Assembly: GCA_025716815.1 (NCBI GenBank)
Contig: JAIXMN010000024.1
Coordinates: 372,001-436,000, forward strand
Direction of reading: 5' to 3'
DNA length: 64,000 nt
From: Dichotomocladium elegans
Taxonomy: Eukaryota > Mucoromycota > Mucoromycetes > Mucorales > Lichtheimiaceae
Notes under the pieces: generated by a model
The model's input: the letters and a program-made list of their open reading frames with translations, nothing else
Told to the model about the DNA's origin: nothing
The model's database searches: none
Part shown: piece by piece, positions 51,855-63,885 of the stretch
Layout of the letters: each line of letters opens with the position of its first letter
Numbering within the stretch: position 1 is the first letter of the stretch
Position numbers and translations under genes: made by a program

Positions 51855-53651
51855 ATGGGATTCCTCGATCACCTGCGAACAGACTCGATTCTTCGGTCTC
51901 TTCAGACGGCTAATCTCAGAAACACACCCGAGGTCCGGACACCGGTGTGGCTTCCTGTGTCAGGCACGATCCCACCGTGGCTTAATGGCGTACTCTATCG
52001 GATAGGTATGCCCGTCCAAGCTTCCTATGTACATAGCATCATTTGTTATTCATATTATTTATATATACAGGGCCTGCAAAGTATCAGCTCGAGGACAGCG
52101 GCCAAAAATACGTCATCCGACATGCGTTCGATGGGCTTCCCTTTGTTCATCGGTTTGAGCTGTCGTCGGCGCAACAAAGAATTCGATACAACTCTCGTCT
52201 CACCGCGGAGGGTATGGAACGATCTCTTGTGCATCACCAAAGCAAGGGCATGATTTTTTTTGGTCATATACCTGAAGAAGAACAAGGATGGAGCCGGTTT
52301 GCTAGGATGGTGCAGCGTCTTGATAGAATGGTGGTCCGACCACGCGTAAACACATCGCAGGATCCGTCTTCGGCCGCTCCAGGCGTCACCATTACTCCTA
52401 ACTTCCCACTTCCTAAAGACCTTTGCTCGCAAAAAGAGGACCGCGTCTTGGTAGCAAAGACAGATGCCAATATCCTTCAAAAGATCAACGCTGACTCGCT
52501 AGGTAAGTTTGTCCAAGAGAAACAAGTATTACTGTCTTTCCAGCTCAATTTTGAACGCTCTATTACGTACATATCGACAAGAACCAGAGAGATTGTTCAA
52601 GTACGAAAATTATCACCACGAATTCGAAGGGTTCTTGTCGGCCGCCCACCATCAGTACGATCCTCACACGGATGAGACCTTTAGCCTCACCCTTCGCTTT
52701 GGCCACCTGCCCGCGATAAATATCTTTGCCATTCATAAGTCTGGAGAGGTCACTCGCATGCTGGCAAGACTCACCCACCGGCATCTCCCCAATGGAGATA
52801 CAACCCAACCTATCTTACCCTGCTACATTCATTCGTTTTGGCTAACCGAGCGATATGTGATTATACCGGAGACGCCACTTCATTACAGCAACAATGGGTT
52901 GGACCTCGTGATGAACGGGACCATCATCACCGGCCTCGCATGGAAGGAAGATGCCCCAGCATACCTGCACGTCATTGATCGCCAGAACGGCGGTCTTGTT
53001 GTCTCTGTCCCAACCGAGGCCTTTGCGATGTTTCATACAGCCAACGCGTGGGACTCTGTCGACGATGACGGTAACATCGTTATTCACATGGATTGCTGTG
53101 CATTCAAGAACGCCGATTTTCTCTACAAGCTTTCTGGAAATTCCCCTCCTACATCTATCAGAATCCGCGGTATTACCATCTTTCCAGATAACGAGGTGGA
53201 ATATCCCGACTTGAGACGATATCGCATCATCATGAAGGATGCGAAAGACGCCAGAGCATCTGTATCCACACTTGTGTCCAATTTTGAGTTCCCGCGCTTC
53301 TCACAACGGCAGGCACTCGAGCCATACACGTTTGCATGGGGATGCCAGCGGCTAACAGACGGACGCGTCTGCATCGCAAAGGCAAACCTCGAGACCGGCA
53401 GGATCTTGCCCTTCGATCTGCGAGGTCACTTCTTTTCAGAATCCATCTTTGTGCCAAGGCCAGACGCAACCGAAGAAGATGATGGCGCGCTCCTGAGCTT
53501 CGTTAATACCCAGGACAGGTGCATGCTGTTGGTTCTTGATGCCAGGACCATGGAAGAGATTGTGCGGTGCGATATTGGCAATTTTACAGCAACGACATTT
53601 CATGGCTCCTATGTGGATTCAGACCACTTTGAAAACATATCTATCAACTGA
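51855..53651 (+). CDS. Carotenoid cleavage oxygenase (RPE65 family)
   Basis: Non-haem iron(II) dioxygenase that cleaves carotenoids or apocarotenoids. Three exons (51855-52005, 52071-52502, 52582-53651) give 1653 nt, 550 residues. The four iron-binding His are visible in AAHHQYDPHTDET, CYIHSFWLTERYVIIPE, FAMFHTANAWD and ATTFHGSYV near the C-terminus. Second-shell acidic residues follow in the usual places. The N-terminus has PVWLPVSGTIPPWLNGVLYR and AFDGLPFVHRFEL. In mucoralean fungi related enzymes make trisporic-acid precursors from beta-carotene, so a role in mating pheromone or pigment metabolism is plausible. Substrate and regiochemistry cannot be inferred. Confidence 0.93.
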
Positions 53652-53796
53652 TCGTGTTTCTTTGCAATTGAAGTAAAGCCAATGTTACACTAAAATATCG
53701 GTCTAAGCGGCATAAATAAGGAAGCGCCGGGTAAGGGGGGTGGCAGGGCGGATCCCTCTCTCTTTTTTTTCCCAATCACACAAACATACATTCGTG

Positions 53797-54412
53797 ATGC
53801 GGCCTAAAACGCGTAATGTGTCTACTCAGGACGGAGGAGGATCGAAAGGTGGTAAAACATCCAAGGGCATGCCGATTCCTGAAGCCGCAGTCACCAGCTC
53901 CATCCGCAAGAACAACGCAGCGTTTGCAAAGACCGTGAGCGCTCTTCGCGTGTTCTGGACTAGCTATACACACGAGACTCCCAAGTCACTGAAACTTATT
54001 GACATTTACCTGGCGTACATAATGTTGACAGGCGTCTTGCAGTTTCTCTATATGGTGATTGCAGGTACCTTTCCATACAATGCGTTCTTGGGCGGATTCA
54101 TCTCGACTGTGGGAAGCTTCGTGTTAGCAGGTAATAAACATAAAGCTTCTTAATTATCATGGACGACTGTGACATGCAAGGAAAGCATAAAAGAAACTGA
54201 CCGGTCTTTGGGGGGGATACGCAGCCAATCTACGTATTCAGACAAATGAAAAAAATGCCAGTCAATTTGCAAGTGTTTCGCCAGAACGGTAAAACGACAG
54301 AGAGGGGACGTGTAGAGTGAGGGCACATTGTTAACGCTTCTTTAGTGCCTTTGGGGACTTTGCTGTAGCATCACTGCTATTACACTTCTTCTGCTTCCAT
54401 TTTCTAGGCTAA
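53797..54412 (+). CDS. OST2: Oligosaccharyltransferase subunit OST2/DAD1
   Basis: Small ER membrane subunit of the N-glycosylation oligosaccharyltransferase. Three exons (53797-54130, 54225-54288, 54346-54412) give 465 nt, 154 residues. Family signature: TPKSLKLIDIYLAYIMLTGV, GTFPYNAFLGGFISTVGSFV, LAGANLRIQTNEKN, and the end LHFFCFHFLG. Three membrane segments. The N-terminal 40 residues are a basic G/K/T-rich extension compared with animal DAD1. The start was taken at ATG 53797; an upstream in-frame non-ATG extension is ignored. Confidence 0.94.
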
Positions 54413-54596
54413 ATCATTCGGATCGCGCTGCTTGAAAATGAGATGCTTTTGCACTGGCAGCAGAACCGGGAAAAAATAAATAAATCGAGTCCTTTTTACC
54501 AACGCTTCTGCTTTAAATTCAATTCTTTACCCAATGGCAAGCATAAATCAAAGGAGAATGCTGCTATGCGTTAACAATGCACTACCCGCGAAATAG

Positions 54597-55695
54597 AGCG
54601 ACAGTCAGAGTCAGAACCCAAGACGGAGAGGACGATGGGTTCGCGATGACAGTGATGACGAATATGGTAATGCAGATGCTCCTGCGTCACAGCGCATCAA
54701 AAGTGATCCTTCACTTGTTAATTGGGATGCGGAGGTAACGGCCAACGAACAAGCGGCAAAAGATCGATGGATGATCAAATCATAAAATGATAATAAAAGC
54801 TCATGGCAGGAGGCGCAACTTTCTCTCTTGGTTTAGGCCGAGAAGCGCAAAATCAACGACACAGTGCGATATGCACTCGCTTGCGAATTCCGGCGGGCAA
54901 CCATTCGCCGAGACGACATCAATAAGAAGAGTACGTGTTTGCAAAGTACGCACTGGTCACAAAGAAATTCAACCGGTGCAACTAAGTCTTGCAGGAACGG
55001 ACACGCATGTTCAAAGCGGTACATGCGGGTGCGCAGCAGAAGTTACGGCACCTCTTTGGGGTAGAAATGGTCGAACTTGGACAAAAGGAAAAACCAGCAG
55101 TTGGAAGCAAAGGTTAGAATAGGTCGATCGACAATGTGTTTTACTACTGGATGATGGCTGAAAAAGAAAGAGGGACATTTAAGAGAACACGGCGAAGGCG
55201 ATTCCAACAACGCGAAGCTATATCCTACGCAGCATTCTACCCACACGATACAACGATCCGCAAGTGATCAAGCGGTCGGACCAAGAATACGAGATGATGG
55301 GAATCCTGTACGTAATTCTCTCGCTGATCTTTACTAACGAACGCACAATGCAAGACGGTAAGGATGCATGCACGGGGATAAAACCTTGTCCTTGTCTAAA
55401 ATGAAAACGCCGATGTCCCCCCTAAGCTACGCTCAATGAGCATCTGGACAGGTTGAATGTCGCAGACAGTTCGCCCCTCTTTGGTGATCGAGAAAAACTT
55501 CTTGAAACGTTTGTCCGACAAAATTATCTTCATCGCACCAAGGTGGGTGATGATGCCAGCGGATCAGAGATAGCATGGGAGTACTATTGGGGCCCGCGTG
55601 CGAAAGCAGAAATCAAGGAAGAGACAATTGTGGACTTTATCTCATCGGTAACGCAGATGCTTGTTGATGTTGCTTTGGCGATGTCTTGTTTCTAA
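54597..55695 (+). CDS. NSE3: SMC5-SMC6 complex subunit NSE3 (MAGE domain)
   Basis: MAGE-family subunit that bridges the SMC5/6 heads, binds DNA and stimulates the NSE1 ligase. The 5' end is incomplete: coding begins after an AG at 54596 (SDSQSQNPRRRGRWVRDDSD) and a first exon with the ATG must lie between 54412 and there, perhaps at 54534. Later blocks: INDTVRYALACEFRRATIRR, DDINKKILQERTRMFKAVHA, QQKLRHLFGVEMVEL (WH-A), TTRSYILRSILPTRYND, MGILYVILSLIFTNERTM, LFGDREKLLETFVRQNYLHR and EYYWGPRAKAEIKEETIVDF (WH-B). The acceptor TAAG before TCTTGCAG keeps frame in the third junction. One junction around 55090-55190 is not settled. Confidence 0.85.
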
Positions 55696-55832
55696 TCGAT
55701 ACGGATGGTTTAGTTCTATGGGAGTGAACCCAACGAAGCGTTGACAAGCAACATTTACAAATCGGCAGGATACGACTTGTAGCAAACTGTTCATTAGGAA
55801 GATATGTAGTGCAATATATTTCTTGGGTATGA

Positions 55833-56498
55833 CTACTTGAGCATTTCGAGCATTTGCTCAACGCGTTCAGGGGTGCAGTAAGGTTCAGGACTTGGATCGA
55901 GGTATACTGTCCGACGGATGCCTTCGGTGATGCCCGATTCAGGAGTCGGCGGTAGATAGTTTTGCACGAATTTGGACAGCACCTCTAGACCTTTGTCCCC
56001 TTCAACTCCTGTGGGATGGTCAACGCGGTCGAGAATCCGTTCGCCGCACACCTACCCTCGTTTTCTAAGATTTCCTTTTCTTCCCTTTCTTCTTTACTAT
56101 TATTTTTTTTTACCTGTTCATTGGCAGTGAGAACGACACAGTCTGCTGGGACACCGAACTCTTGGGCAATACGAATCCAAGTGCTACGCTGTTTTGCGTC
56201 AAAGTTGCAACGGTCGACGACTACATTAAGATTCTCCTTCAAATGTTTCCTGCAAATCCTTTCACAATTCTTTCTTGACTTCATGTCATCCTGATTGACG
56301 CGGCGCCATTCCTGCGGATAATCCAACATGTTGTGTGTGCGTGTATGTGTATGTTTATCAGTAAGCCAGATCAGCCCGTGTTGTTTTCTTTGTTTTCCAT
56401 CCTCCATCTCGTACCGGTCTGAGTTCAATGAGCTTGTTTGAGAGAGTGCTTTTACCGGAACCGGGTAAGCCCACAAGAATCAAGACTCTGTTGGTCAT
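55833..56498 (-). CDS. Small P-loop kinase, polynucleotide-kinase-like
   Basis: Three exons (56498-56415, 56311-56114, 56051-55833) give 501 nt, 166 residues. The Walker A motif is at the N-terminus (LVGLPGSGKSTLSNKLI). WRRVNQDDMKSRKNCE provides the acceptor-side DD, and LNVVVDRCNFDAKQRSTWI resembles the DRCN/DNTN strand of AAA_33/PNK kinases. It resembles the kinase half of polynucleotide kinases or standalone fungal homologues. No phosphatase domain is fused. It probably phosphorylates a nucleic-acid 5' end or a small nucleotide; the substrate is unproven. Convergent with NSE3, with 137 bp between stop codons. Confidence 0.78.
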
Positions 56499-57236
56499 TG
56501 GGGATTGGGAGTTACAGGTTGCACGTTGCAAAAAATTAAAAAAGTCTCTCACCATTGCAGCAGCTCGGCGCAGCCGGAGCCAGCGCCCAGAGCGGACATT
56601 GGGGCGAGGGGTTGGGAAAAACATCAAGCAGCGCACTACATAAAATAATAAAAAAAAGGGGTGGGAGATGGGCGTGCGGGGAGAGAAAAGCATGGTTCTT
56701 TTTTTTCGTGTGCATAGTTACTCCCTAAACGACATCGCACCCCTGTCGTTGTCACTGCTGTGCATAGATGATTCCCGAGGAAATACACACAAGGAAAGCC
56801 AGCTGAAATCGAATCAATATCGCTAAACGCGATATTGGGGGGTGGGTGGGGGGTGGCGTAAAGGACTATAGTCCCCCTCAATTGGGTCAAAAGGATTGTC
56901 TTCAACTTCCTACTCACCCTTCGCCGTGCTGTCTTCTCATCAGTGCATGCCTCATTGTTTTCAATCAATCAATAACAACCGGGCTGATCCCAAACAAAGA
57001 GGTATGGGATAGGTGGGAGAAATATACATAAGTGGCCAAGATGTGCCACAGACTGGATAACGAAATGATAGGTAATCATGACATTATCGAGCCTACCCAT
57101 CCCTTGAGACGTTCATCCACACACGCCCCTTCTCAGAACCCTGCTTCCTTTCCCCCACATACACTCAGGGCTTCTCGGACAAACATTCAGCGTGAGGTGA
57201 ACAACCAGAATGTACGTAAAAGAAGTCCCTCTTTCC

Positions 57237-57267
<31 letters not shown>

Positions 57268-57549
57268 TTTGGGGGGGGAACCATCGGGCAGTTTGTGGAA
57301 CCTGGGAGACATGTGTTCGTCATAAGTTCTTTAAAAGGGAAGCGGCCCGAGCTGGCTGGGTTGACTGGTTTGTTGTTTCGCACACACGCCAGACGGTTCG
57401 CCCGTGACTTTGGATCCCATTTGATTCAACTGCACTCCTTTTTATCTCTCGCCTTGTTCCTTCTTTCTCTCTCTCTCTTTTTTTATTTTCTTTTCTTCTC
57501 TTCTTTTGCCATCACCACTCCTACAGGATCCTACTCATTGGCCCAGAGA
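56499..57549. other. Divergent promoter region with TG repeat
   Basis: Between the P-loop kinase (minus) and the second bZIP gene (plus). (TG)n tract at 57238-57268, then a CT-rich leader. A possible 5'-UTR intron ends CTACAG at about 57526. Confidence 0.45.
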
Positions 57550-59294
57550 ATGAATTTTGAAGACATTGTAGATATGGAGTGGGTCAACTCCAACACAACC
57601 TCCGACGAAACGCTTCCCACGTCTCCAAAATCCGTCCCCGTCAAGGATGAACTCATGGATACATTCCCCTGTATCGACGCCGCTGTTTCCATGGATGATT
57701 TCTCCACACAGTCAATGATTTGGCAGCATGGGTTTGCTGCTGCTGCTGCTGCGGCGGCGGCGGCAGCAGCAGCAGCAGCTACTACCAGCACTACCACTAC
57801 TACTACCTCCTCGTCGTCGTCCCCGTCTTCGGCCGGACTCGATCTGGGTGGCAATGTCGGCAGCGCGTCAACATTGGCTGATCAATGCAAAGATGGGAAA
57901 TTACCAATGGACTTTGTTCTTCCCAGCACCGAACACATTAAGCAGCTCATTGAGATTGCCAAACGACATCTTGCACTGCGAGAGCAAGGTATGATCGTTG
58001 GATTGGAGGGGATTCAATACCACCCGTACGAAAGGGGAACCACAACCATGGGCTCGACTCCGCCTCCACCTCCGCTCTTTGGGCTTCCCCCGTCTCCGGC
58101 CATCACTGTCATGCCCGACACGGTTGCTCCTGAATCCCTGATGAAACCGACTGCTTCTGCTTCCGCTTCCGACGGTGATGGTGCAGCAGCAGCTAGTCCG
58201 GGCTCCCACACAGAAAGGAGATCGATCTCGCCATCGCCGTTATCAGCACGTCGTGCATCGAGCGTCTCGGTTTCGTCCGCAGCAGCGAGCGAAGATACGA
58301 TGACGCTCGAGGCTTACGCCGAATCGGACGGCATCGACATTAAGAAACTCACACCGAAGGAACGCAGGCAGCTGCGCAATAAGATCTCGGCGCGGAACTT
58401 CCGGGTCCGAAGGAAGGGTAAAAAAAGAAAAATGCCTTTTTCATTGTTTTGTCGAGTTGGCCTCTCACGCGGAGAATAGAATACATCAATGCACTAGAGG
58501 CACAGGTGGACGATCACAAACGACGAGCCGACAGATTACAATCGCGCCTCAACGACGCAGAGGAGGAAAACAAATTGTTACGACTCGAGGTCGATACGCT
58601 GAGACGCCAGAGCCAGCATCTGCTGCAGCAAAAGTGCGCGGGGAGCAATAACAACAGCGTGCCATCATCGTCATCATCATCATCGTCGTCGTCGTCCGAG
58701 TTAGCGAAGGCGCCCTCATCGCCGCGCGTGTCTTCACCGATCCCGAAACCGAATCTGAACAAAGACATTGGATTGTTAGGTAGCAAAGCAAGCGAGACGT
58801 ACCGACAAGACACGCGCATTCTGGTGTCTAACGCGGTCATGCCCGTGTGGAATTTCGATCAGATCATCGCATCTCAGCGAAACCGTCCAGCCCATATTGC
58901 AGCGCCGCCCGATCTCCATGTCATGCAGGTTGCCGGCTACGTCCTTGCGGGCTTTGTGCAACTCAGACGTGCAGCAGCCGACAGTCCGAATACGCACAAC
59001 GACGCGTGTTGTTGCGCCTTTCCCCAAGACCTGCAGCAGCAGCAGGACGAGAAGGAAGAGATGGAAGCCTGGTGCGCGCCTCTGCTGCCCGACGACCGTG
59101 ACTTTACATGCACCATCGACAAGACAGCAGGCACGGCCGCAGCAGCAGCAGCAGCAACATCGGATGACGGAGTGTCCCCTGCATACATGGAATATCTGTA
59201 TGATACGTTGATCATGTCTGCTCTCGCCTCCAATGTCTCCACCGACAAATCCTTTTGTTGGTGGGAGCCTTCTCTGTTCTCCAAAAATAAGTGA
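57550..59294 (+). CDS. bZIP transcription factor
   Basis: Two exons (57550-58417, 58480-59294) give 560 residues. The basic region at about 276-290 reads LRNKISARNFRVRRKEYI, with the N-x7-R arrangement NKISARNFR. The intron splits it at R-K|E-Y. The zipper (ALEAQVDDHKRRADRLQSRL and on) follows. The block LTPKERRQLRNKISARNFR is typical of a widespread fungal bZIP group. The N-terminal half has an acidic segment, a long alanine tract encoded by GCT/GCG/GCA repeats (about residues 61-77), T/S runs and a conserved-looking helix LIEIAKRHLALREQGMI. The C-terminal half is S-rich and has further Ala and Gln runs. Target genes are unknown. Confidence 0.87.
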
Positions 59295-59479
59295 AAAAAT
59301 TTTGGCTTTCCCCCATCCCCGCCCGCTCCCTCCGTTCTTTTTCTTTTTTTCTGCACACATTTTTCTTTTTCTCTCTGTACATAAATCCACTTGTTTCCTT
59401 CCATAATCAAATGCATACATAAAAAAAGAAGTAAAAAAAATACACAAAGTGTCTGCGTATAGGTCTACTTTATAGTTAA

Positions 59480-60962
59480 TCACAGCGATGTCGCCAGGTT
59501 CTGAAGATAGTGTTTCGCCTTTGAGATATGATCGATCTCGGCATCGCTGATGGAGGAAACGCGGTCCAGGTCACGGCAAGCGGATTCGAAGAGGAGGATA
59601 TCGAAACTGGTCCATGCACGGTAGAGCTGCGCCAGAAAAATAAGCTCGGGCGTCGCCATGCCGAAGCTCTCGATCAGGCTTCGATCACCGAGCCACTCGT
59701 CCCAACGCTCGAGCGCCATCAGGCTCACGGACCGTACGTAGGCCAGCCGGCCCACCTTATTGATGTCCAGTTCGTGGCATTCCCGGTAGTACTTGAGCGC
59801 CTTCTTGCTGTGTCGGACCGCCATGTCATATTTGCCCCGCATCAGGCTCACCTCTGCCACGTTGCTTATGCACCGAAAGAACAGGTCGTCGCGCGGCCAC
59901 GTGGATATCGCTGCCAGACTTTCGCACAGCTTGTCAAAACAAAAAAGAGGTCGCGGTTTAGAGAGACCTGTTTTTTTTTTTCCTCCCCTTTCAATAGATA
60001 ACATCCATCCACACACACACACACACACACACACACGTGTCTTGTATCGCCTACATCATAGGTGTCATGACCCAATTCCGTTAGCTGGTCTGCCACGGTA
60101 ATGCCAATCCACTGAACCAGTTGCGGGTCCTTGGGAGCAATGATCTTGACAAGGTCTGCAAGCCGAGTCAAGAACCAAATGGCCGCTAAGAAAAGCATAT
60201 CCAGCCCCCGAAACGAAATGTGCCTTTTTCTCTCGCTCTCCTTCTCGAACTTTTCTTACCGTCCTCGTCCATCGTCTGTTGTCTCGTGGCATAATGCCAG
60301 CCCATCAGGCATGCCAAAGCAGCATCTATCTTGGCCACGGAGGAGGGAATAGACATCAGGTGCTGTGCGATATCTCTGAAGTTTCTGATCGGTAGATCAG
60401 GGCCTAAAAGATAAAAATAAATCAGAAAACGCCACCCCTCACCAACTTTGCAGTACGGATGGATTGTGTGGCGGCGGGTAAAGGAATGATGGAACGTAGG
60501 GCTAACAGTAGTTATAGTAGTAGTAGTAGTAGGTAGGTAGGTAGGTTCACCTTGCCACCGTCTGTCAGATTAGTTACCTTGTTCGACAAAGATTTGCTCG
60601 GTGTGCTGCCATTCATGCGCGATCCAGTGCGAGGCGGCCGGATCGTGGTGCTGATACAGATCGAGCATCGGCGACGAGTCCCGAAAGTAGACGACGACGC
60701 GCTTCAGCGCCGTCTTCTTCTTGTCCCGCCGCCCAGAAATGTTCCAGCAGCCGAGGCAGCCGTAGAACCGGACGCCCGAGCACAGGCGGATCCGCCGAAA
60801 CACAAGATAATGGCTTTCCGTCTCGATCGCAGCCGCTACCCGTGCACGGATCAACGCATGCCCGAGTTGATCCATTGTCCCGAGCGATTCGCGCATCGCC
60901 AACGGACACGCATGCGGTAAGGGCACGCCGCTCATAAATGTCAGAAAAGAATCTGGCATCAT
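59480..60962 (-). CDS. Unrecognised helical (TPR-like) protein
   Basis: Four exons (60962-60578, 60403-60260, 60185-60055, 59929-59480) give 1110 nt, 369 residues, all junctions in phase. I do not recognise the family. The C-terminal half is built of amphipathic helices such as LMRGKYDMAVRHSKKALKYY and LDINKVGRLAYVRSVSLMAL, which look like TPR or related helical repeats. The N-terminal half has CSGVRFYGCLGCWN, a possible but incomplete metal-binding cluster. The start is the first of two adjacent ATG codons; an upstream exon cannot be excluded. Intron 3 carries a long CA repeat (60012-60037). Convergent with the bZIP gene, 185 bp apart. Confidence 0.6.
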
Positions 60963-61644
60963 GCACACACGTCATTCCCACCATCACCACCACCCGGCCA
61001 ACACATACACACACACACCACCCGCGCATATTTTAGCGTCTTGTGTCAAAAATAATCATGCCCCGCCCGCCTAACACGCTATTTATGTATATATACCTAT
61101 ATCCGGGCAGGTCTTCCAGGAAAATGTGAGGACGCATCCTAGTATAAAACATCCAACCAAGTAAAAGAACATGGTAGCAAGAGAGAAAGAAGGAGAGAAA
61201 CGATGGGCAGGGCAAACGGACAGTGCGAAAGGATCCTGGTTGTATATATATAAAAAAAGGAAAGAAAAGAGCACCAGAGAGCAGAGAGAGGAACCGGTGC
61301 ATGGGCTTGTGTAACCTTCGTGGGGTTTTAACCACCACGCCTTTATGTGATTCACATGACCTTCAAGTTTTGACAGGAACTATAGACATTTTCATTGTAA
61401 TGTAAAAGGTTTAGTGGGACGCACATGCACCACGATATTTTTTCTAAAAAAAAAAAAAGGATCATGGCATGAAATATCCTCAAAGGACAAAATGGGAGCA
61501 GGAGAAAATGGGATGGCCGGTTAGTGTGGAAATAAAAGACTTGAAACAAAAAAAAAAGATTACAGAAACAGCGAGAGGGAAAAATGAAGAAACTAAGAGG
61601 TACAAAGAAAAAGAAAAGGAAAATAGGGAGAATGAGAACACTGT
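60963..61644. other. Intergenic
   Basis: CA tract near 61005, TATA-like stretches and A/G-rich sequence between two minus-strand genes. No gene is supported. Confidence 0.4.
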
Positions 61645-63885
61645 TTAATGATCGAATTGACGTTCCAGTCGGTCCAAGCGCTCGCGCAGGGCATTGAGGA
61701 GTTCATGGTACTCGTTAGGTCCAATATCGTTCTGCGAGCGGACGATGGTGGGTGGGCTTCGTAACACGCTCGAGTTGCTTCCGTTCGTCATGGCTGTGTT
61801 TGGGATCGATTTGTTGCTGCTGCTGCTGGTAACCTCGACGACGAGCGGATCCGAGGATCCTGGTGGTGGCTCCTCACGATCGTATTCGTGCCCGACAACC
61901 GCCTCCAGCTTTTCAATACGTCCTAGAATGCTCTCAAGTGCACCATCCAGTTCAACCATGAGTTCCTTCTGAGCCTCCTTGATCTGGTTTCGCACCAGAC
62001 CTTCAATGGTCGTCGACGACGCCTGGAGTGTCTGCATCAGCGTCGATGACCGCCGAATCTGCTCGTCGAGCGTGCTCTTTAACGTCCGCGTGGTCTCAAT
62101 CGTCTCAAAAAGCTGCTCAAAGGGCTGCAGAAACTGCTGGCGTTGGAGCGACGAACTGCCCCCGCCACTGCCGCCTCCCCCAATGCCGCTCGTCGTCGGT
62201 GTTGGTGGCGGTAAGGGTGGCCCATCACCGCGCGAGCTGCTGGTGCCATTGGTAAAGCCATGGTGAAATCCATTCCCGTTCACGCCCCCTCGCTGCTGTT
62301 GCTGCTGTTGTTGTTGTTGGCCACTAAACATGGGCGACGCCACGTAAGGGTGATAGGATGACGGATGGGCAGTTAGGGGCGGTTGCTGTTGCGATGGAAC
62401 GATGGGTGGAATGGCAAACTCTTGCTTATGGGGCGAGCGTTCCCGACTAGCTGTCAAGGGTGACAAGAGCGGTGCTAACGATTGACCCGGATGAAGCAGC
62501 CCGCTTGTCCGGGGTGCGGTCTGTGAAGCCGTCGAAGGTGTATGATAGTAGTAATTTTGATTTGCTTTTTGTCTCAATTGATGTTGTTGAAGGTGATTGT
62601 GCGAACGATGGCCGCCTGTCCCATTGCTCCCTTGCTGGTTGTGCGGGTGGCCGGAAGCCGCTTGCTGCTGTTGTTGTTGCTGCTGCTGGAAGAAGTTCGA
62701 GTTGAGCGGCGCTGATCGAATCCCCAATTGACCATTGTACGACGGTGCAAAAATGGTTAAATTGCGTGCATTCTTGCCCTGCTTGGACAGCAGTCGTTTC
62801 GACAGCAGTGTGGTAGGAACTCCCGATGATGGCTTCGACGATGTCGCAGACACCTGCTGGGTCTGTGAGCTAACGGTGTGGACCGGCTTAGGGAGCACGT
62901 TGCGCATACGTGCCCGGTTGAACGTTGAAGAGGTCGAAGGAACCGTTGTATTATTTTCTTTTCTGGGATTTTCCTCGGAGCGTTGTTTCTTGCTCGAGGG
63001 TGGATCCGACGCAGACCTATTAAGATCATATGTTCAGTAAAGAAAAGAGGGCGAGACACACCCTCAATGCACACAATGTATATCTATACATATAAAGTCT
63101 TCTCCACCCTTCCTAGCGACATACCCGCTACGACGACGTGAACCATTCACATTCGACAAAACCTTATCCAAAGCCATTGGGTTGTTGCTCTGTTCCTCAT
63201 GCTGCTGCTGATCTTGGATGCCATGTGAGGCGCCAGGCGATGCTGGTACGAAAGAAGGCGAGAGTGGCTCGGTCTTGACCTGATGAAGCTGTGGCGACTT
63301 GGGGCCGTTCTGTGATGCGTTGTCCGCAGTATTGCTTCTCGGGAGATGCGGTGTTACTGCCGCAACCGTTGCAGCGGTAGAGACAGGCGGGTCCTCCCCT
63401 GTAACGCTGTTACTATTCGCATCGGTAGTGGAGGGTAATGGTGTGGCATGGGCAGGTACAGGGGCTTCGGAAGAGCTGGCAACTCCATCGGCGCTGCTTG
63501 CGATGGGCAATTCCAGGGGTATCCAGTCGCCAACAGTGACACGCTCAAAGCGAGAGACGGCATTGAGTATAGAGTCAGCTAGACCTGCACCGTAATCGTT
63601 TGGTTTCAACTTGCAGAATTCCGCCAACAGATATTTGTTGAGCGAGACCGCGGTCTCGCCGAGAAGTTTAGTGCTAAGGTAGAGATCCTTTGCATCACGG
63701 TAACAGTCGGGCGAGGTAGAAAGGACATCGGTCGCCAGAAAGGAATGACGAGGAAGGTGTGGGACGTTGAACAAGAGTGAAATGTCGGCAAGCTTGAACA
63801 GTAAAATGTCGGACCCTTCGATGTGGTAGACATAAAAGGGATTTTGGTCGAAAAAGTACCCCAGAAGCAATGCTCGCACTTTCAT
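61645..63885 (-). CDS. Large Q/S/P-rich protein with C-terminal coiled coil, possibly 5'-partial
   Basis: Two exons in the window (63885-63125, 63016-61645) give 710 residues from the ATG at 63885. The frame stays open upstream (GKDTLDLFLCGFLCDLDDLR) toward the window edge, so the true start may lie outside. The N-terminal part (GYFFDQNPFYVYHIEGSDIL to FERVTVGDWIPLELP) looks like a folded domain. The middle is low-complexity with several polyQ runs encoded by CAG/CAA and basic KKQR patches. The C-terminal 170 residues contain helical segments (FEQLFETIETTRTLKSTLDE, QKELMVELDGALESILGRIE, ALRERLDRLERQ) likely to form coiled coils. It resembles a transcription or mRNA regulator in style, but I recognise no family. 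Confidence 0.6.

Noticed and set aside
56846..57031. Frame containing NKEVWDRWEKYT, resembling a DUSP fragment
   Set aside because: Plus strand, far from the USP gene, short and without further similarity.
61645..63016. Antisense frames across the Q-rich exon
   Set aside because: Shadow frames created by CAG/CAA repeats on the coding strand.
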